Shown here: in pieces, positions 33,340-40,911 of the stretch | How positions within the stretch are numbered: position 1 is the stretch's first letter | Layout: each line of letters starts with the position of its first letter | Source of the DNA: Streptomyces radicis | GTDB taxonomy: Bacteria; Actinomycetota; Actinomycetes; Streptomycetales; Streptomycetaceae | Length of the DNA stretch: 64,000 nt | Assembly: GCF_003626575.1 (NCBI RefSeq) | Contig: NZ_RBDY01000027.1 | Location: 30,258-94,257 of the forward strand | Direction: 5' to 3' | Position numbers and translations under genes: made by a program | The notes under the pieces: generated by a model | What the model was told of the DNA's origin: nothing | Databases searched by the model: none | The model's input: only the letters and a program-made list of their open reading frames with translations

Positions 33340-36300
33340 CGCGGCGGCCCCTGGGGCGGCGGCGTGGCCAACGCGGGTGCGGGCGCGGCGCGTTGATCCT
33401 CCGCGCGGCGATCCCCCGCGGCGGCGCGGTCGGCGCCCGCGCGGTCGGCGCCGTCGAGCCGGGCGAGCAACAGCTCGACGGTGGCGGTCAGTTGGGCGTC
33501 CGGCGCGGCGGTGGTGCCCAAACGCGGTGGCTGGTCCACGCACAGATCGGGCTCGACCCCCCGGTTCTCCAGCAGGTCACCCACGCCGTCGAGGTAGAAG
33601 CGGAACTCCGGCTGGGTGGTGACCGTTCCGTCGGCCAGCACATGGCGCGGCCAGGTGGCGATCACCCCGCCCCACGTGCGCCTGCCGACGACGGGCCCGA
33701 GGCCGAGGGCGCGGAAGCGGTGGGCGAAGATCTCGCCGTCCGACCCGGTGTGCTCGTTGACCAGCACCGCCATGGAGCCGCGCGGCGCCTCGGCGGGGTA
33801 GCGGCTCACGCCGTTCCACCGCCCGCGCTGCGTGCCGCCGCCGCGGCGCGCGAGCCGGTCGAGCAGCAGCGGCGACACATGACCGCCCGAGTTGAAGCGC
33901 GCGTCCACGATCAGCCCGTCGTGCTCGAGCGCGGCCAGGAAGCCCCGCACGAAGTCGCCGTAGCCCGTGCCCAGCATGTCGGGCACGTGCAGATAGCCGA
34001 GGCGGCCGCCCGAGGCGCGGCGCACCAGGGCGCGGTTCCCGGCCACCCAGTCGAGGAGGCGCGCCCTGGCCTCGCTCGCGCACGCCCGCACGGTGACGCG
34101 GCGCGGCGTGCCGTCGCCGCGCACCACGGTCAGCTCGACCTCGCGATCGGCCTGGCCGACCAGGAACTCGCCGGGCCCCGAGGGGCCGACGGGCTGCCCG
34201 CCCACCGCGACGACCGCGTCGCCGGGTTCGATGTCGGCGCCCAGGCGGTTGCAGGGCGAGGTCGCCCTCGGGTTCCACGGGTCGCCGCGCAGGATCCGGC
34301 CGACCCTCCAGCGCGGCGTTCTGTCACCGCCCGGCGCGGCGTCCCGGTCCACGGCCCGGTCCACGGCCCGTTCCACCGTCCAGTCCACGCCGAGGAAGCC
34401 CTGGGTGTGGCTGGGGCCCCTGGGGTGGTCGCCGCCCTGCTCATAGGCGTGCGACGTGGCCAGCTCGCCCTGCAACTCCCAGATCAGATCGGACAGTTCG
34501 GAGCGGCGGGAGACCAGCTCCGCGAGCGGCGCGTAGCGCGCGTACATCGCGTCCCAGTCCACCCCGGCCATCCCGGCGTCCCAGAACGACTCGCGCTGGA
34601 GCCGCCACGCCTCGCGGAACATCTGCCGCCACTCCCCTGCCGGGTGCAGCGGCACGGTGATCCGGTCCAGGTCGATCCAGCCCGTCGTGGGCCCCGGCGG
34701 GGCGTCGGTGGTCGGGTACTCGGCGGCCGTGTGCCCCGCGTCGTCGGCGGCCAGCACCCGCAGCCGGTCGGCGCGGCGGTACAGCAGCAGGTCGCCCGCG
34801 CGCGAGGCGACGATCTCGTCGAGCGGCCCGAGCCAGTGCTCGGTCACCTCCGACGTCGCCCACTCGACGAGCGTGACGACGCCCTCGGGCGCGCCCTCGG
34901 GGCTCTCGGGGTCGGGCGCGGCGACCGGCACGGACAGCAGCAGCGCGCGGCCCGGCAGCCCTACGACCCCGGCGTAGCGGCCCTCGGGCACGGGCAGCGG
35001 GACGACCCGGTCCGCGATGCCGTCCACGTCGATCTCCACGGGCGGCACCCCGTCCTCCTCAGGGGCGGGCCCCGGCAGCGGGGGGCCGGTGCGGAACGGC
35101 GAGGGGTCGCCCGCGCGCAGCGCCACCAGATAGGGCCTGGTGCCGAAGGGGAACCCCATGTCGAAGCGCACCTGGTCGTACTCCGGGCTGGGGTCGCGCT
35201 GCCCGATGAAGTACAGGAACCGCCCGCCAGGGTCGAACGCGGGCCTGCTGTCGCGCAGCACGGGCTCGGTGACGGAGAACGCTCTCCCGGTCACCGCGTC
35301 GGCCACCTTGATCGCCGAGTGATGGGGTCCCCGCGGATACGTGTAGGCGAGCCAGCGGCCGTCGGGCGACCAGGCCAGGTCGGCGATCCGGTCGAACGCG
35401 CCGGTGTCGAGGAGCCTGGGCTCGGGCGACGCGGCGTCGGCGTCGACGACCCACAGGCGCTGCCTGCTGGTGGCGAACGCCACAAGGCCCGAGGCGGGCG
35501 AAGCGGCCAGCTCGGTGACGCAGCCGAGGTCGCGGCCGACCAGCTCGGTCTCCTCGTCGCCGCCGTCCGCGGACAGCGACACCAGCCGCTCGCCCGGCCG
35601 TTCGTCACCGGCGACGGCGACCAGGCGGGTGCCGTCCCAGAGCCAGTCGAGCAGCCGGTAGCGGACCCCCTCGAGCCTGCCGTGCCGCCGCACAGGACCC
35701 GACCAGGGCGGCAGGGTGAACGCCTGGCCGCGCGCCGCCACGGCGAGCGTGGCGCCGTCGGGGCTGAGCCTGGCGGCCTCGAGGTACTCGCCCGCGGGCA
35801 CGAACCTGCGGGCCAGGCCCGCGCGGGTGGCGGGCAGCGACACATCGATCGGCGAGTGGCCCCCCTCCGCCGGGTCGAGCAGGTGGAGCCGCGCCCCCGC
35901 CTGGTACACCAACCGCCGTCCGTCGCCCGCCAGATGGCGCGCGTAGTGCGCGCGGTGGTCGGTGTGGCGGGTGAGCCCGGTGCCGTCGGGGCGGCAGGAG
36001 AAGACGTTCGCCACGCCCTCGTGGTCGCTGAGGAAGAAGATCCGCTCGCCGACCCAGCACGGGCTCGCCACGTTGCCCGGCAGGTCCGACAGCGGTGTCA
36101 GCGGCCCGTCTTCGCGCGCGCCGACCCACAACTCCCCGGCGCAGCCGCCCCGGTAGCGCTTCCAGCGCGCCGGGTCCCCGGTGTTGCGGCCGATGACCAC
36201 GCCGCCCTCGGGCCCGAACGCCAGGGTGTCCGCGGACCCTTGGCCCAGGAGCCTGGGCGCGCCGCCCTCGGGGGCGACGGCGAACAGGCGGTAACCGAAG

Positions 36301-36629
36301 CCCGTGGGCCGCTCCGCGGTGCTGGCGTAGACGATCTCCCCGGTGCGCGGGTGCCAGCCGACGGGGGCGCAGCGGGCCGCCTGGAACGTCAGCCGCCTGG
36401 CCTGGCCGCCCGCGCTCGGCATCACATACAGCTCGGTGGGCCCGTCCTCGGCGCCGGTGAACGCGATCATCCGGCCGTCGGGCGAGAGCCGCGGGCGGGC
36501 GGCCTCGGCGACCCCCGCGGTGAGCCGGGTGGCGGGCCCGCCCGTGGCGGGGGCCGACCACAGGTCGTCCTCGCACGCGAACACGAGGGTGTCGCCCTGG
36601 ATCGTGGGGTGGTGCAGATAGCCGGTCAC
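33336..36629 (-). CDS. Tricorn-type protease (S41 family) with beta-propeller and PDZ
   Basis: A 1097-residue tricorn protease homologue. The N-terminal half is a WD40-like beta-propeller region (PDGRMIAFTG, SPDGRWLAYTY and similar blades). A PDZ-like segment follows (~790-890), then the S41 catalytic domain with nucleophile Ser963 in HTGSDGEIFAHRF and a likely catalytic His in LATSHAYEQGGD. The family degrades or trims peptides in the cytoplasm. Start is GTG at 36629, overlapping the GNAT stop (GTGA). Its position inside an operon with two putative precursor peptides suggests it removes leaders or trims products, but a housekeeping-type peptidase role cannot be excluded. The C-terminus ends in an Ala/Asp/Arg/Pro-rich tail. 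Confidence 0.92.
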   Translation of the reverse strand: MTGYLHHPTIQGDTLVFACEDDLWSAPATGGPATRLTAGVAEAARPRLSPDGRMIAFTGAEDGPTELYVMPSAGGQARRLTFQAARCAPVGWHPRTGEIVYASTAERPTGFGYRLFAVAPEGGAPRLLGQGSADTLAFGPEGGVVIGRNTGDPARWKRYRGGCAGELWVGAREDGPLTPLSDLPGNVASPCWVGERIFFLSDHEGVANVFSCRPDGTGLTRHTDHRAHYARHLAGDGRRLVYQAGARLHLLDPAEGGHSPIDVSLPATRAGLARRFVPAGEYLEAARLSPDGATLAVAARGQAFTLPPWSGPVRRHGRLEGVRYRLLDWLWDGTRLVAVAGDERPGERLVSLSADGGDEETELVGRDLGCVTELAASPASGLVAFATSRQRLWVVDADAASPEPRLLDTGAFDRIADLAWSPDGRWLAYTYPRGPHHSAIKVADAVTGRAFSVTEPVLRDSRPAFDPGGRFLYFIGQRDPSPEYDQVRFDMGFPFGTRPYLVALRAGDPSPFRTGPPLPGPAPEEDGVPPVEIDVDGIADRVVPLPVPEGRYAGVVGLPGRALLLSVPVAAPDPESPEGAPEGVVTLVEWATSEVTEHWLGPLDEIVASRAGDLLLYRRADRLRVLAADDAGHTAAEYPTTDAPPGPTTGWIDLDRITVPLHPAGEWRQMFREAWRLQRESFWDAGMAGVDWDAMYARYAPLAELVSRRSELSDLIWELQGELATSHAYEQGGDHPRGPSHTQGFLGVDWTVERAVDRAVDRDAAPGGDRTPRWRVGRILRGDPWNPRATSPCNRLGADIEPGDAVVAVGGQPVGPSGPGEFLVGQADREVELTVVRGDGTPRRVTVRACASEARARLLDWVAGNRALVRRASGGRLGYLHVPDMLGTGYGDFVRGFLAALEHDGLIVDARFNSGGHVSPLLLDRLARRGGGTQRGRWNGVSRYPAEAPRGSMAVLVNEHTGSDGEIFAHRFRALGLGPVVGRRTWGGVIATWPRHVLADGTVTTQPEFRFYLDGVGDLLENRGVEPDLCVDQPPRLGTTAAPDAQLTATVELLLARLDGADRAGADRAAAGDRRAEDQRAAPAPALATPPPQGPPR

Positions 36630-37210
36630 GGCAGCTCTCCGGTCCTGGCGCGGATGCGGTCGGCGAGGACGCGCCTGCGGGCGAGCTTCTGGGCCCGCTG
36701 CTCGCGCATGTCCTCGTCGGTGAGGGACCAGTAGCAGGCGGAGCGCCACTCGCCGACCGTGTAGGAATCGTAGTCGCAGCGCACCTGTCGGCTCTCGGCC
36801 ATCGTGCGGGCGGACTGGAGCATGGTGTTGTGCTCCAGCACCTGGTTGACGATCACCCGCATGTTGAGCTCGGCCCTGACGTAGTCGTGCGCGGCCTGGA
36901 CGCCGAGCGCGCCGGGGCCGCCGCGGTGGCGGGGGAGCACGCCGAAGGACAGCTCGCACGTCTGGTTGCGCCAGTCGATCGAGGTGATCCAGGCGAACCC
37001 CATCACCTCGCCCTTGGGCCCGCACAGGGTGAAGATCCGCCGCTCGTCCTGGCGTTCGGCGATGGTGCGGCGCACGTCGGCGACCAGGTCGTCGTCGGAC
37101 GCGGCCACCGCGAAGTCCGACAGGTTGGCCTGGAACCGCGCCTCGCGCAGCAGTTGGAGGCGGAGCGGGATGTCCTCGTCCGCGAAGTGCCTGACCGTCA
37201 CGAAGGGCAT
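36626..37210 (-). CDS. GNAT-family acyltransferase 1
   Basis: A 194-residue GCN5-related N-acyltransferase. The core contains FTLCGPKGEVMGFAWITSIDWRNQTCELSFGVLPRHRGGPG, i.e. beta strands followed by an acyl-donor phosphate-binding loop resembling R/Q-x-x-G-x-G/A, then the AHDYV helix and LEHNTML, which matches the E/N-x-x-N helix of the fold. ATG at 37210 overlaps the next GNAT gene by 13 bases. It is the last of four consecutive GNAT-like genes. GNATs can use acyl-CoA or acyl-ACP and acylate amines, including lysine side chains. The donor and acceptor here are unknown. Confidence 0.82.
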   Translation of the reverse strand: MPFVTVRHFADEDIPLRLQLLREARFQANLSDFAVAASDDDLVADVRRTIAERQDERRIFTLCGPKGEVMGFAWITSIDWRNQTCELSFGVLPRHRGGPGALGVQAAHDYVRAELNMRVIVNQVLEHNTMLQSARTMAESRQVRCDYDSYTVGEWRSACYWSLTDEDMREQRAQKLARRRVLADRIRARTGELP

Positions 37211-37647
37211 GTCTCCGCCGCCTTTCCGAACCAGACGAGCACGTCGACGGGCGCCCCCGACCGGTGGCGGTGGTCGCGCAGCGCGCCGCGCTCGGCGAAG
37301 CCGCAGCGGCGCAGCGCCTCGGTGGCCGCCGCGCCGCGCTCGACCAACGCCACATAGGAGGTGGCGCGCCGGTAGGTGACGAGGAAGCCCAACAGGGCGC
37401 GCAGCGCCGCCTCGTCGGCCGACGTGCTGGCGACATACGCCTGTCGCGGCTGATGCGGGTTGGGCGCGGCGCCGACCAGGGTGTCCCCGGCGCGGAAGAC
37501 CTGGGCGTCGAGGGCGGCGAGGCGGCGCGTCAGCAGCGCGTCGTTCTCCGTCACCGGGTCGACGCCAAGGAACCCGCGGGCTCCTTCCCCCGCCTCGCGC
37601 AGCCCCGCGGCGGCGGAGGCGGGGTCGAGCGGTATGAGGTCAGTCAT
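37198..37647 (-). CDS. GNAT-like acyltransferase 2
   Basis: A 149-residue protein with the C-terminal part of a GNAT-like fold: TSYVALVERGAAATEALRRCGFAERGALRDHRHRSG matches the strand-helix-strand end (xxNxxALxLYxxxGFxxxG) of the family. The acyl-CoA pyrophosphate loop is not obvious, so it may be divergent or use a carrier-protein donor. It overlaps both neighbours (8 bases upstream, 13 downstream), showing tight translational coupling with the other GNAT genes. Function is inferred only from this context. Confidence 0.65.
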   Translation of the reverse strand: MTDLIPLDPASAAAGLREAGEGARGFLGVDPVTENDALLTRRLAALDAQVFRAGDTLVGAAPNPHQPRQAYVASTSADEAALRALLGFLVTYRRATSYVALVERGAAATEALRRCGFAERGALRDHRHRSGAPVDVLVWFGKAAETCPS

Positions 37648-38098
37648 GGCGCAGCGCCCCCCAGATCTCGCGCTCGACGGCGCGTCCGCCGAGCCACAGG
37701 TGCTCGGGCACGGATGCCTCCCTGGTGAAGCCCGCTTCGGTCAGCGCGGTCGTCGGCGCGGGCGCCGCGGGCGTCACCCAGCCGTAGAGGCGGCGCAGGT
37801 TGAGCCGGTGGAAGCCGTGGGCGACCGCCGCTTCGAGCAGCGCCTCGGGCGGCGTCGGGGCGTCGGGCGCGCGCCCCGTCTCGACGCGCGCGCCGCGGCC
37901 CACCCAGTCGATGTCGGTGTAACGGACGAAGGCGCCCGGCGCGACGCACAGCTCGTCGCCCGGCCCCGAGGGGGGCGGCACGGTGGTCGGCTCGGCCAGC
38001 GGCGGCCAGCCGGGCAGCGGCAGGCCGAGCAGCTCGCCGGGGAGCCAACGGCCCGTGAGCAGCGCCCTGTCGCCGTCGCGGTATCCGCGGAGTCTCAT
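37640..38098 (-). CDS. GNAT-like acyltransferase 3
   Basis: A 152-residue protein starting at the ATG that overlaps the previous stop (ATGA at 38098). It begins MRLRGYRDGDRALLTGRWLPGE, a common GNAT start, and ends with HGFHRLNLRRLYGWV..TTALTEAGFTREASVPEHLWLGGR, which corresponds to the acceptor helix and final strands of the fold. The middle (strand 4 and the acyl-CoA loop) is shortened, so donor binding may be unusual. It belongs to the four-gene GNAT block. No substrate can be read from the sequence. Confidence 0.68.
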   Translation of the reverse strand: MRLRGYRDGDRALLTGRWLPGELLGLPLPGWPPLAEPTTVPPPSGPGDELCVAPGAFVRYTDIDWVGRGARVETGRAPDAPTPPEALLEAAVAHGFHRLNLRRLYGWVTPAAPAPTTALTEAGFTREASVPEHLWLGGRAVEREIWGALRHD

Positions 38099-38598
38099 GA
38101 CGCGGGGGTCCAGATCTGTGAGAAGAACACCTGTCCATGGCGTTGCCCGTCCCGCGCGGTCACGCCCGTCAGGGTGCCCTCGCGGACGAGCCCGAGCCGC
38201 CCGGCGATCCGGAGCCCGCGGGCGTCGTACTCGCCGAAGCGGGTGGAGAGCCGCACGATCTCGTGCCGCCAGCGGGCCGCCCGCAGGATCTCCCGGTAGG
38301 CGTCGAGCCACCAGGAGTCGGGCGCAGAGGACTTCAGGCGCAGGGCGAGCAGGTAGTGGCAGCCGTGGTCGGCGCCCTCGCCGCTGACGGCGTAGAGGCC
38401 GGTGACGCGCCCCTCGGCCAGCAGCACCCTGGTGTCGTCGCCGAGCAGCCGCCTGATCTCCCACGCGGGGCGGGTGTCCGGCTGGTCCGTGCGGTAGTGG
38501 AAGTCCGGCTCGGTGAAGAGGGCGAGCACCTCGTCGTCGTCCCCGTCGGTGTACGGGCGGCTCGACCAACTCGGCGGGCGCGGTTCGGCTTTCGTCAT
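38095..38598 (-). CDS. GNAT-like acyltransferase 4
   Basis: A 167-residue protein with N-terminal SSRPYTDGDDDEVLALFTEPDF and a C-terminal strand-helix pattern FGEYDARGLRIAGRLGLVREGTLTG, typical of GNAT acetyltransferases; GVTARDGQRHGQVFFSQIW fits the last strands. ATG at 38598 overlaps the ACAD stop (ATGA). It is the first of the four GNAT-like genes and directly follows the ACAD gene, consistent with handing a desaturated acyl group to an amine. That link is inference. Confidence 0.7.
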   Translation of the reverse strand: MTKAEPRPPSWSSRPYTDGDDDEVLALFTEPDFHYRTDQPDTRPAWEIRRLLGDDTRVLLAEGRVTGLYAVSGEGADHGCHYLLALRLKSSAPDSWWLDAYREILRAARWRHEIVRLSTRFGEYDARGLRIAGRLGLVREGTLTGVTARDGQRHGQVFFSQIWTPAS

Positions 38599-39779
38599 GA
38601 TCCCTCCTGGTGGGGAGCCCGGTGGGGGGCCCGGCGGGGCGTGGTCTCAGGGGCGAGGGTGAGGCGGAGGATGTTGCTCGTGCCGTCCATGAACTCGAAG
38701 GCGCCCACGTCCCGGCACCACTTCTCCAGCAGCGGGTGCTCCACGAGCGATCCCGGGGGCAGGGCCGCCTCGGCCCAGCGCCCGACCTCGACGGCCAGGG
38801 CGGCGGTGTGCAGCTTGGCGAGCGAGGGCGGGCGCCGGTCGTCGGGGCGCGCGTCGGACTCCGCCGCGAGGTCGTACAGCAGCGCCCGCGCGGCCGCGAG
38901 GCGCGCCGACATGGGGGCGTGTCCCGCCCAGCCGGGCCGCAGCGCGCGCACCGCGTCGCGCAGGGCGAACGCGGACCCCAGGGCCTGCGCCGCGATCTGG
39001 AGCCGCACGACGCCGAACGCCCGGTTCGCGCCCCACAGTCCGCGCCGCGAGGCGGGCAGGTGGCGGCCGAGCACGGACTCGGGCGGCACGGGCACGCCGT
39101 CGAACGCCATCTCGCCCAGGCACGCGCCCCGCAGCCCCAGCGTCTCCAGGGGCGCCCCGGTGAACCCGGGCGCGGGGCGGCGCAGCACGACGGCCCTGAG
39201 GGAGAGCGGGGTGGGCCCGGTGCGGGCCCAGACGACGCCGATGGTGCCGCGGGCGGCGTTGGCGACATAGCGCTTGGCGCCGTGCAGCAGGAAGCCCCCG
39301 CTCGGGTCGGGGTCGAGGCGGGTGCGCATGGCGGTCGCGTCGCTGCCGTGGTCCCGCTCGGTCATGCCGAAGAACGTCCAGGGCCGCTCGTTCGCCAACT
39401 CCTCGTAGAACGCCTTCTGTTGGTCACTGTCGCCCAGCGCGTCCACGGTGAATCCCGCCAGGGAAGGTGCGGCGCACGCGTTGAGCGCGCCCGCGTCGCC
39501 GCGCGCCAGCTCGACGTTGGCGACCACGCGGGCCAGGCGGCTGTCGACATACGGCTCGGCCCACGCGGGCACGGCGTGCGCGCGGAACGGGCGGGGCGTG
39601 CCGACGACGCGGAGCAGCTCGAGGGCGGACGAGGCGCGCAGCGGGGCGCTGTCGTGCGGGTCGGCGTCCACGGCCAGCGCGATGTCGCGCAGCTCGGCGG
39701 CCAGCTCGCGGCTTCCCTCGGCCAGGCGCCGCAGCGCGTGCGGCAGCGCGTGGGGTGGCTCGCCGGGCAGCTCGTTCAT
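38595..39779 (-). CDS. Acyl-CoA dehydrogenase-like flavoprotein (set C)
   Basis: A 394-residue protein of the acyl-CoA dehydrogenase fold: N-terminal helices, the middle beta domain with the FAD motif FFGMTERDHGSDATAMRTRL, GGFLLHGAKRYVANAARG, and a C-terminal helical domain. At the position of the catalytic glutamate in the YEGT motif it has Asp365 (FMDGTSNILRL). The chosen ATG at 39779 overlaps the stop of the neighbouring small protein (ATGA). It is a paralogue of the two ACADs at 47173 and 52309 and, like the first of these, is paired with a C-terminal-domain-only partner. It presumably desaturates an acyl thioester, possibly carrier-bound, but could have another flavin function. Confidence 0.87.
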   Translation of the reverse strand: MNELPGEPPHALPHALRRLAEGSRELAAELRDIALAVDADPHDSAPLRASSALELLRVVGTPRPFRAHAVPAWAEPYVDSRLARVVANVELARGDAGALNACAAPSLAGFTVDALGDSDQQKAFYEELANERPWTFFGMTERDHGSDATAMRTRLDPDPSGGFLLHGAKRYVANAARGTIGVVWARTGPTPLSLRAVVLRRPAPGFTGAPLETLGLRGACLGEMAFDGVPVPPESVLGRHLPASRRGLWGANRAFGVVRLQIAAQALGSAFALRDAVRALRPGWAGHAPMSARLAAARALLYDLAAESDARPDDRRPPSLAKLHTAALAVEVGRWAEAALPPGSLVEHPLLEKWCRDVGAFEFMDGTSNILRLTLAPETTPRRAPHRAPHQEGS

Positions 39780-40369
39780 GGTGAACCCTCCCTGGACACC
39801 CAGCAGTTGGCGGTGAGCCTGGAGACGAACGCCGTGCTGGCCGCGCCCTCGCCCGCGTAGCCCGACGCGCCGAGCAGCTTGGCCAGCTCCCAGTCGAGTG
39901 AGGTCAGCCGGTCGTGGGCCTCGGTCACCGCGGCGCCCACCGCGGCCGCGACCACGAGGGTGCGGCGGGTGGTCTCGACGGTGACCAGGGCGTCGGCGAG
40001 GGCGCCGCGCACCAGCTGCTTGCGGATCAGGGGCTCGCCGCCGGACGCGCGGGCGGCGACATGGGCGACCACCCGGTCGATGAGCCGCCGCGACGTGCCG
40101 AGCCGCGCCGCGGCCAACCGGGCGCCGAGCGCGGTGAGTCGGCCCGGCGGCAGCGCGCCGCCCGTGCCGGGGCGCACAAAGGCGATGCCTTCGCGCTCCG
40201 CCAGCGCGTGGGGCACCACGGGGGCGCCCTCGGGCACGTGGGCGCGGGGCAGCGCGGCCAGCCGCCCGGGGGCCGCGGCGGCCCCGGCTCCGTCCAGCGC
40301 GAGCGCGAGCCCCGCGGCGAGCCCTTCGGCGTGCCCGGCGCGCTCGCACTCCTCGATCGTGTCCCGCAT
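39776..40369 (-). CDS. ACAD C-terminal-domain-only partner protein (set C)
   Basis: A 197-residue protein resembling only the C-terminal four-helix domain of acyl-CoA dehydrogenases: GEPLIRKQLVRGALADALVTVETTRR matches the usual R-Q-xxF..xAD-hxxh..hx-AR helices, and the end (FVSRLTANCWVSREG) mimics the ACAD C-terminus. No FAD middle domain. A homologue of similar length lies at 46580, also next to a full ACAD. It probably forms a heteromer with the full-length ACAD; split or heteromeric ACADs are known in steroid catabolism. AGGAGGG and GGGAGGG lie upstream of the ATG at 40369. It is the second gene of the operon, following the repeat-peptide gene and its hairpin. Confidence 0.78.
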   Translation of the reverse strand: MRDTIEECERAGHAEGLAAGLALALDGAGAAAAPGRLAALPRAHVPEGAPVVPHALAEREGIAFVRPGTGGALPPGRLTALGARLAAARLGTSRRLIDRVVAHVAARASGGEPLIRKQLVRGALADALVTVETTRRTLVVAAAVGAAVTEAHDRLTSLDWELAKLLGASGYAGEGAASTAFVSRLTANCWVSREGSP

Positions 40370-40400
40370 CGTCCCTCCCTGCCCTCCTGGTGGCGCGCGG

Positions 40401-40441
40401 CGGCGGTGTGGCGCCGGAACGGGTCCGCCGCCACACCGCCG
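40401..40441 (-). terminator. Strong hairpin after the repeat-peptide gene (attenuator or stabiliser)
   Basis: A perfect 13-bp inverted repeat (CGGCGGTGTGGCG at 40401-40413 with its complement at 40429-40441, 15-base loop) lies between the peptide stop at 40447 and the next start at 40369. No T-run follows on the minus strand, so full termination is doubtful. A partial terminator or 3'-end stabiliser would give more peptide mRNA than downstream enzyme mRNA, a common arrangement after RiPP precursor genes. Confidence 0.6.
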
Positions 40442-40446
40442 GCTTG

Positions 40447-40665
40447 TCAGGCGATCGCCTTGGCGGCCACGGCCTTGACCGCGATGGCCTTGGCGGCGAC
40501 AGCCTTGACCGCGATGGCCTTGGCCGCGACCGGCTTGGTGGCGATGACCTTGGCGGCGATGACCTTGGTCGCGACGGGCTTGGTCGCGATGTGCTTGGCG
40601 GCCACGACCTTGCTCGCGACGGCCTTGACGGCGATGTGCTTCGTGGCGATGTGCTTGGTGGCGAT
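40447..40665 (-). repeat. In-frame 15-bp tandem repeat encoding the lysine pentapeptides
   Basis: Direct repeat of about 15 bases, fourteen copies, with diverged third positions. On the plus strand units read like gcgatggccttggcg. The copies nearest the 3' end of the gene are the most alike, suggesting recent expansion there. Confidence 0.85.
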
Positions 40666-40674
40666 CTGAGCCAT
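40447..40674 (-). CDS. Lysine-repeat peptide, fourteen pentapeptide units; candidate ribosomal precursor
   Basis: A 75-residue peptide: MAQ, then fourteen units of pattern [I/V]-A-x-K-x, then IA. Unit examples are IATKH, VASKV, IATKP, IAVKA and VAAKA. Every unit has exactly one lysine. Thr or Ser in the third place occurs only in the first nine units, and His/Pro in the fifth place also only there; the C-terminal third is almost pure IAVKA/VAAKA alternation. No Cys, acid, aromatic or Gly is present. ATG at 40674 follows GAGGAG at good spacing; the longer frame upstream has no start signal as strong. As first gene of a tightly coupled operon with GNATs, a protease and LanM, it is probably a modified ribosomal product, with lysines as acylation sites. 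An alternative is a histone-H1-like DNA-binding peptide. I do not recognise a family. Confidence 0.75.
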   Translation of the reverse strand: MAQIATKHIATKHIAVKAVASKVVAAKHIATKPVATKVIAAKVIATKPVAAKAIAVKAVAAKAIAVKAVAAKAIA

Positions 40675-40754
40675 GCGTTTCTCCTCGGTGAGTGGTGCGC
40701 GGATGGACACATCCCGAACCGGACGCCGAATGACGGCGCGTCGGAATGCGATTG

Positions 40755-40784
40755 AGAATCCCGCCCGCGAAATGCGGCTGTCAA
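40755..40784 (-). promoter_or_regulatory. Candidate promoter for the peptide operon
   Basis: On the minus strand a perfect TTGACA (40779-40784) is followed after 18 bases by GATTCT (40755-40760), upstream of the peptide start at 40674 in a less GC-rich stretch. The -35 is consensus; the -10 is a weak match. The 237-base region 40675-40911 also has to drive the divergent plus-strand operon, for which I see no clear promoter. Confidence 0.35.
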
Positions 40785-40911
40785 TGGCAGCAATGTGCCG
40801 CCCCTTAGATGTCAGCGGTGGCCCCTGCCGCATTCCGATTTCCTGGGTGACCATTCAGCGGAAGGCGCCGAACGATGCCTCGGCGAACGACGACGACCGG
40901 ACGGAGGGCGG

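Noticed and set aside
40447..40665. Regular short repeats as a CRISPR array
   Set aside because: The period is 15 bases with no spacers, the units are in frame and coding, and there are no cas genes.
40447..40674. Histone H1-like or HupS-tail DNA-binding protein as the main reading of the lysine-repeat peptide
   Set aside because: Lys/Ala-rich repeats do occur in such proteins, but those contain KK pairs and a globular domain. Here the spacing is strict, a globular part is missing, and the gene heads a modification operon. Kept only as an alternative.
40390..40755. Plus-strand frame with repeated Gly-Gly-Asp-x-Leu units, resembling RTX calcium-binding repeats
   Set aside because: It is the exact antisense of the lysine pentapeptide repeats. 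The minus-strand frame has the start signals and operon context; the RTX look is a by-product of the repeat.
40447..40854. Longer form of the lysine-repeat protein (135 residues) starting upstream
   Set aside because: The extra 60 residues have no repeat or family signal and overlap the likely promoter; GAGGAG sits at the correct distance from the ATG at 40674.
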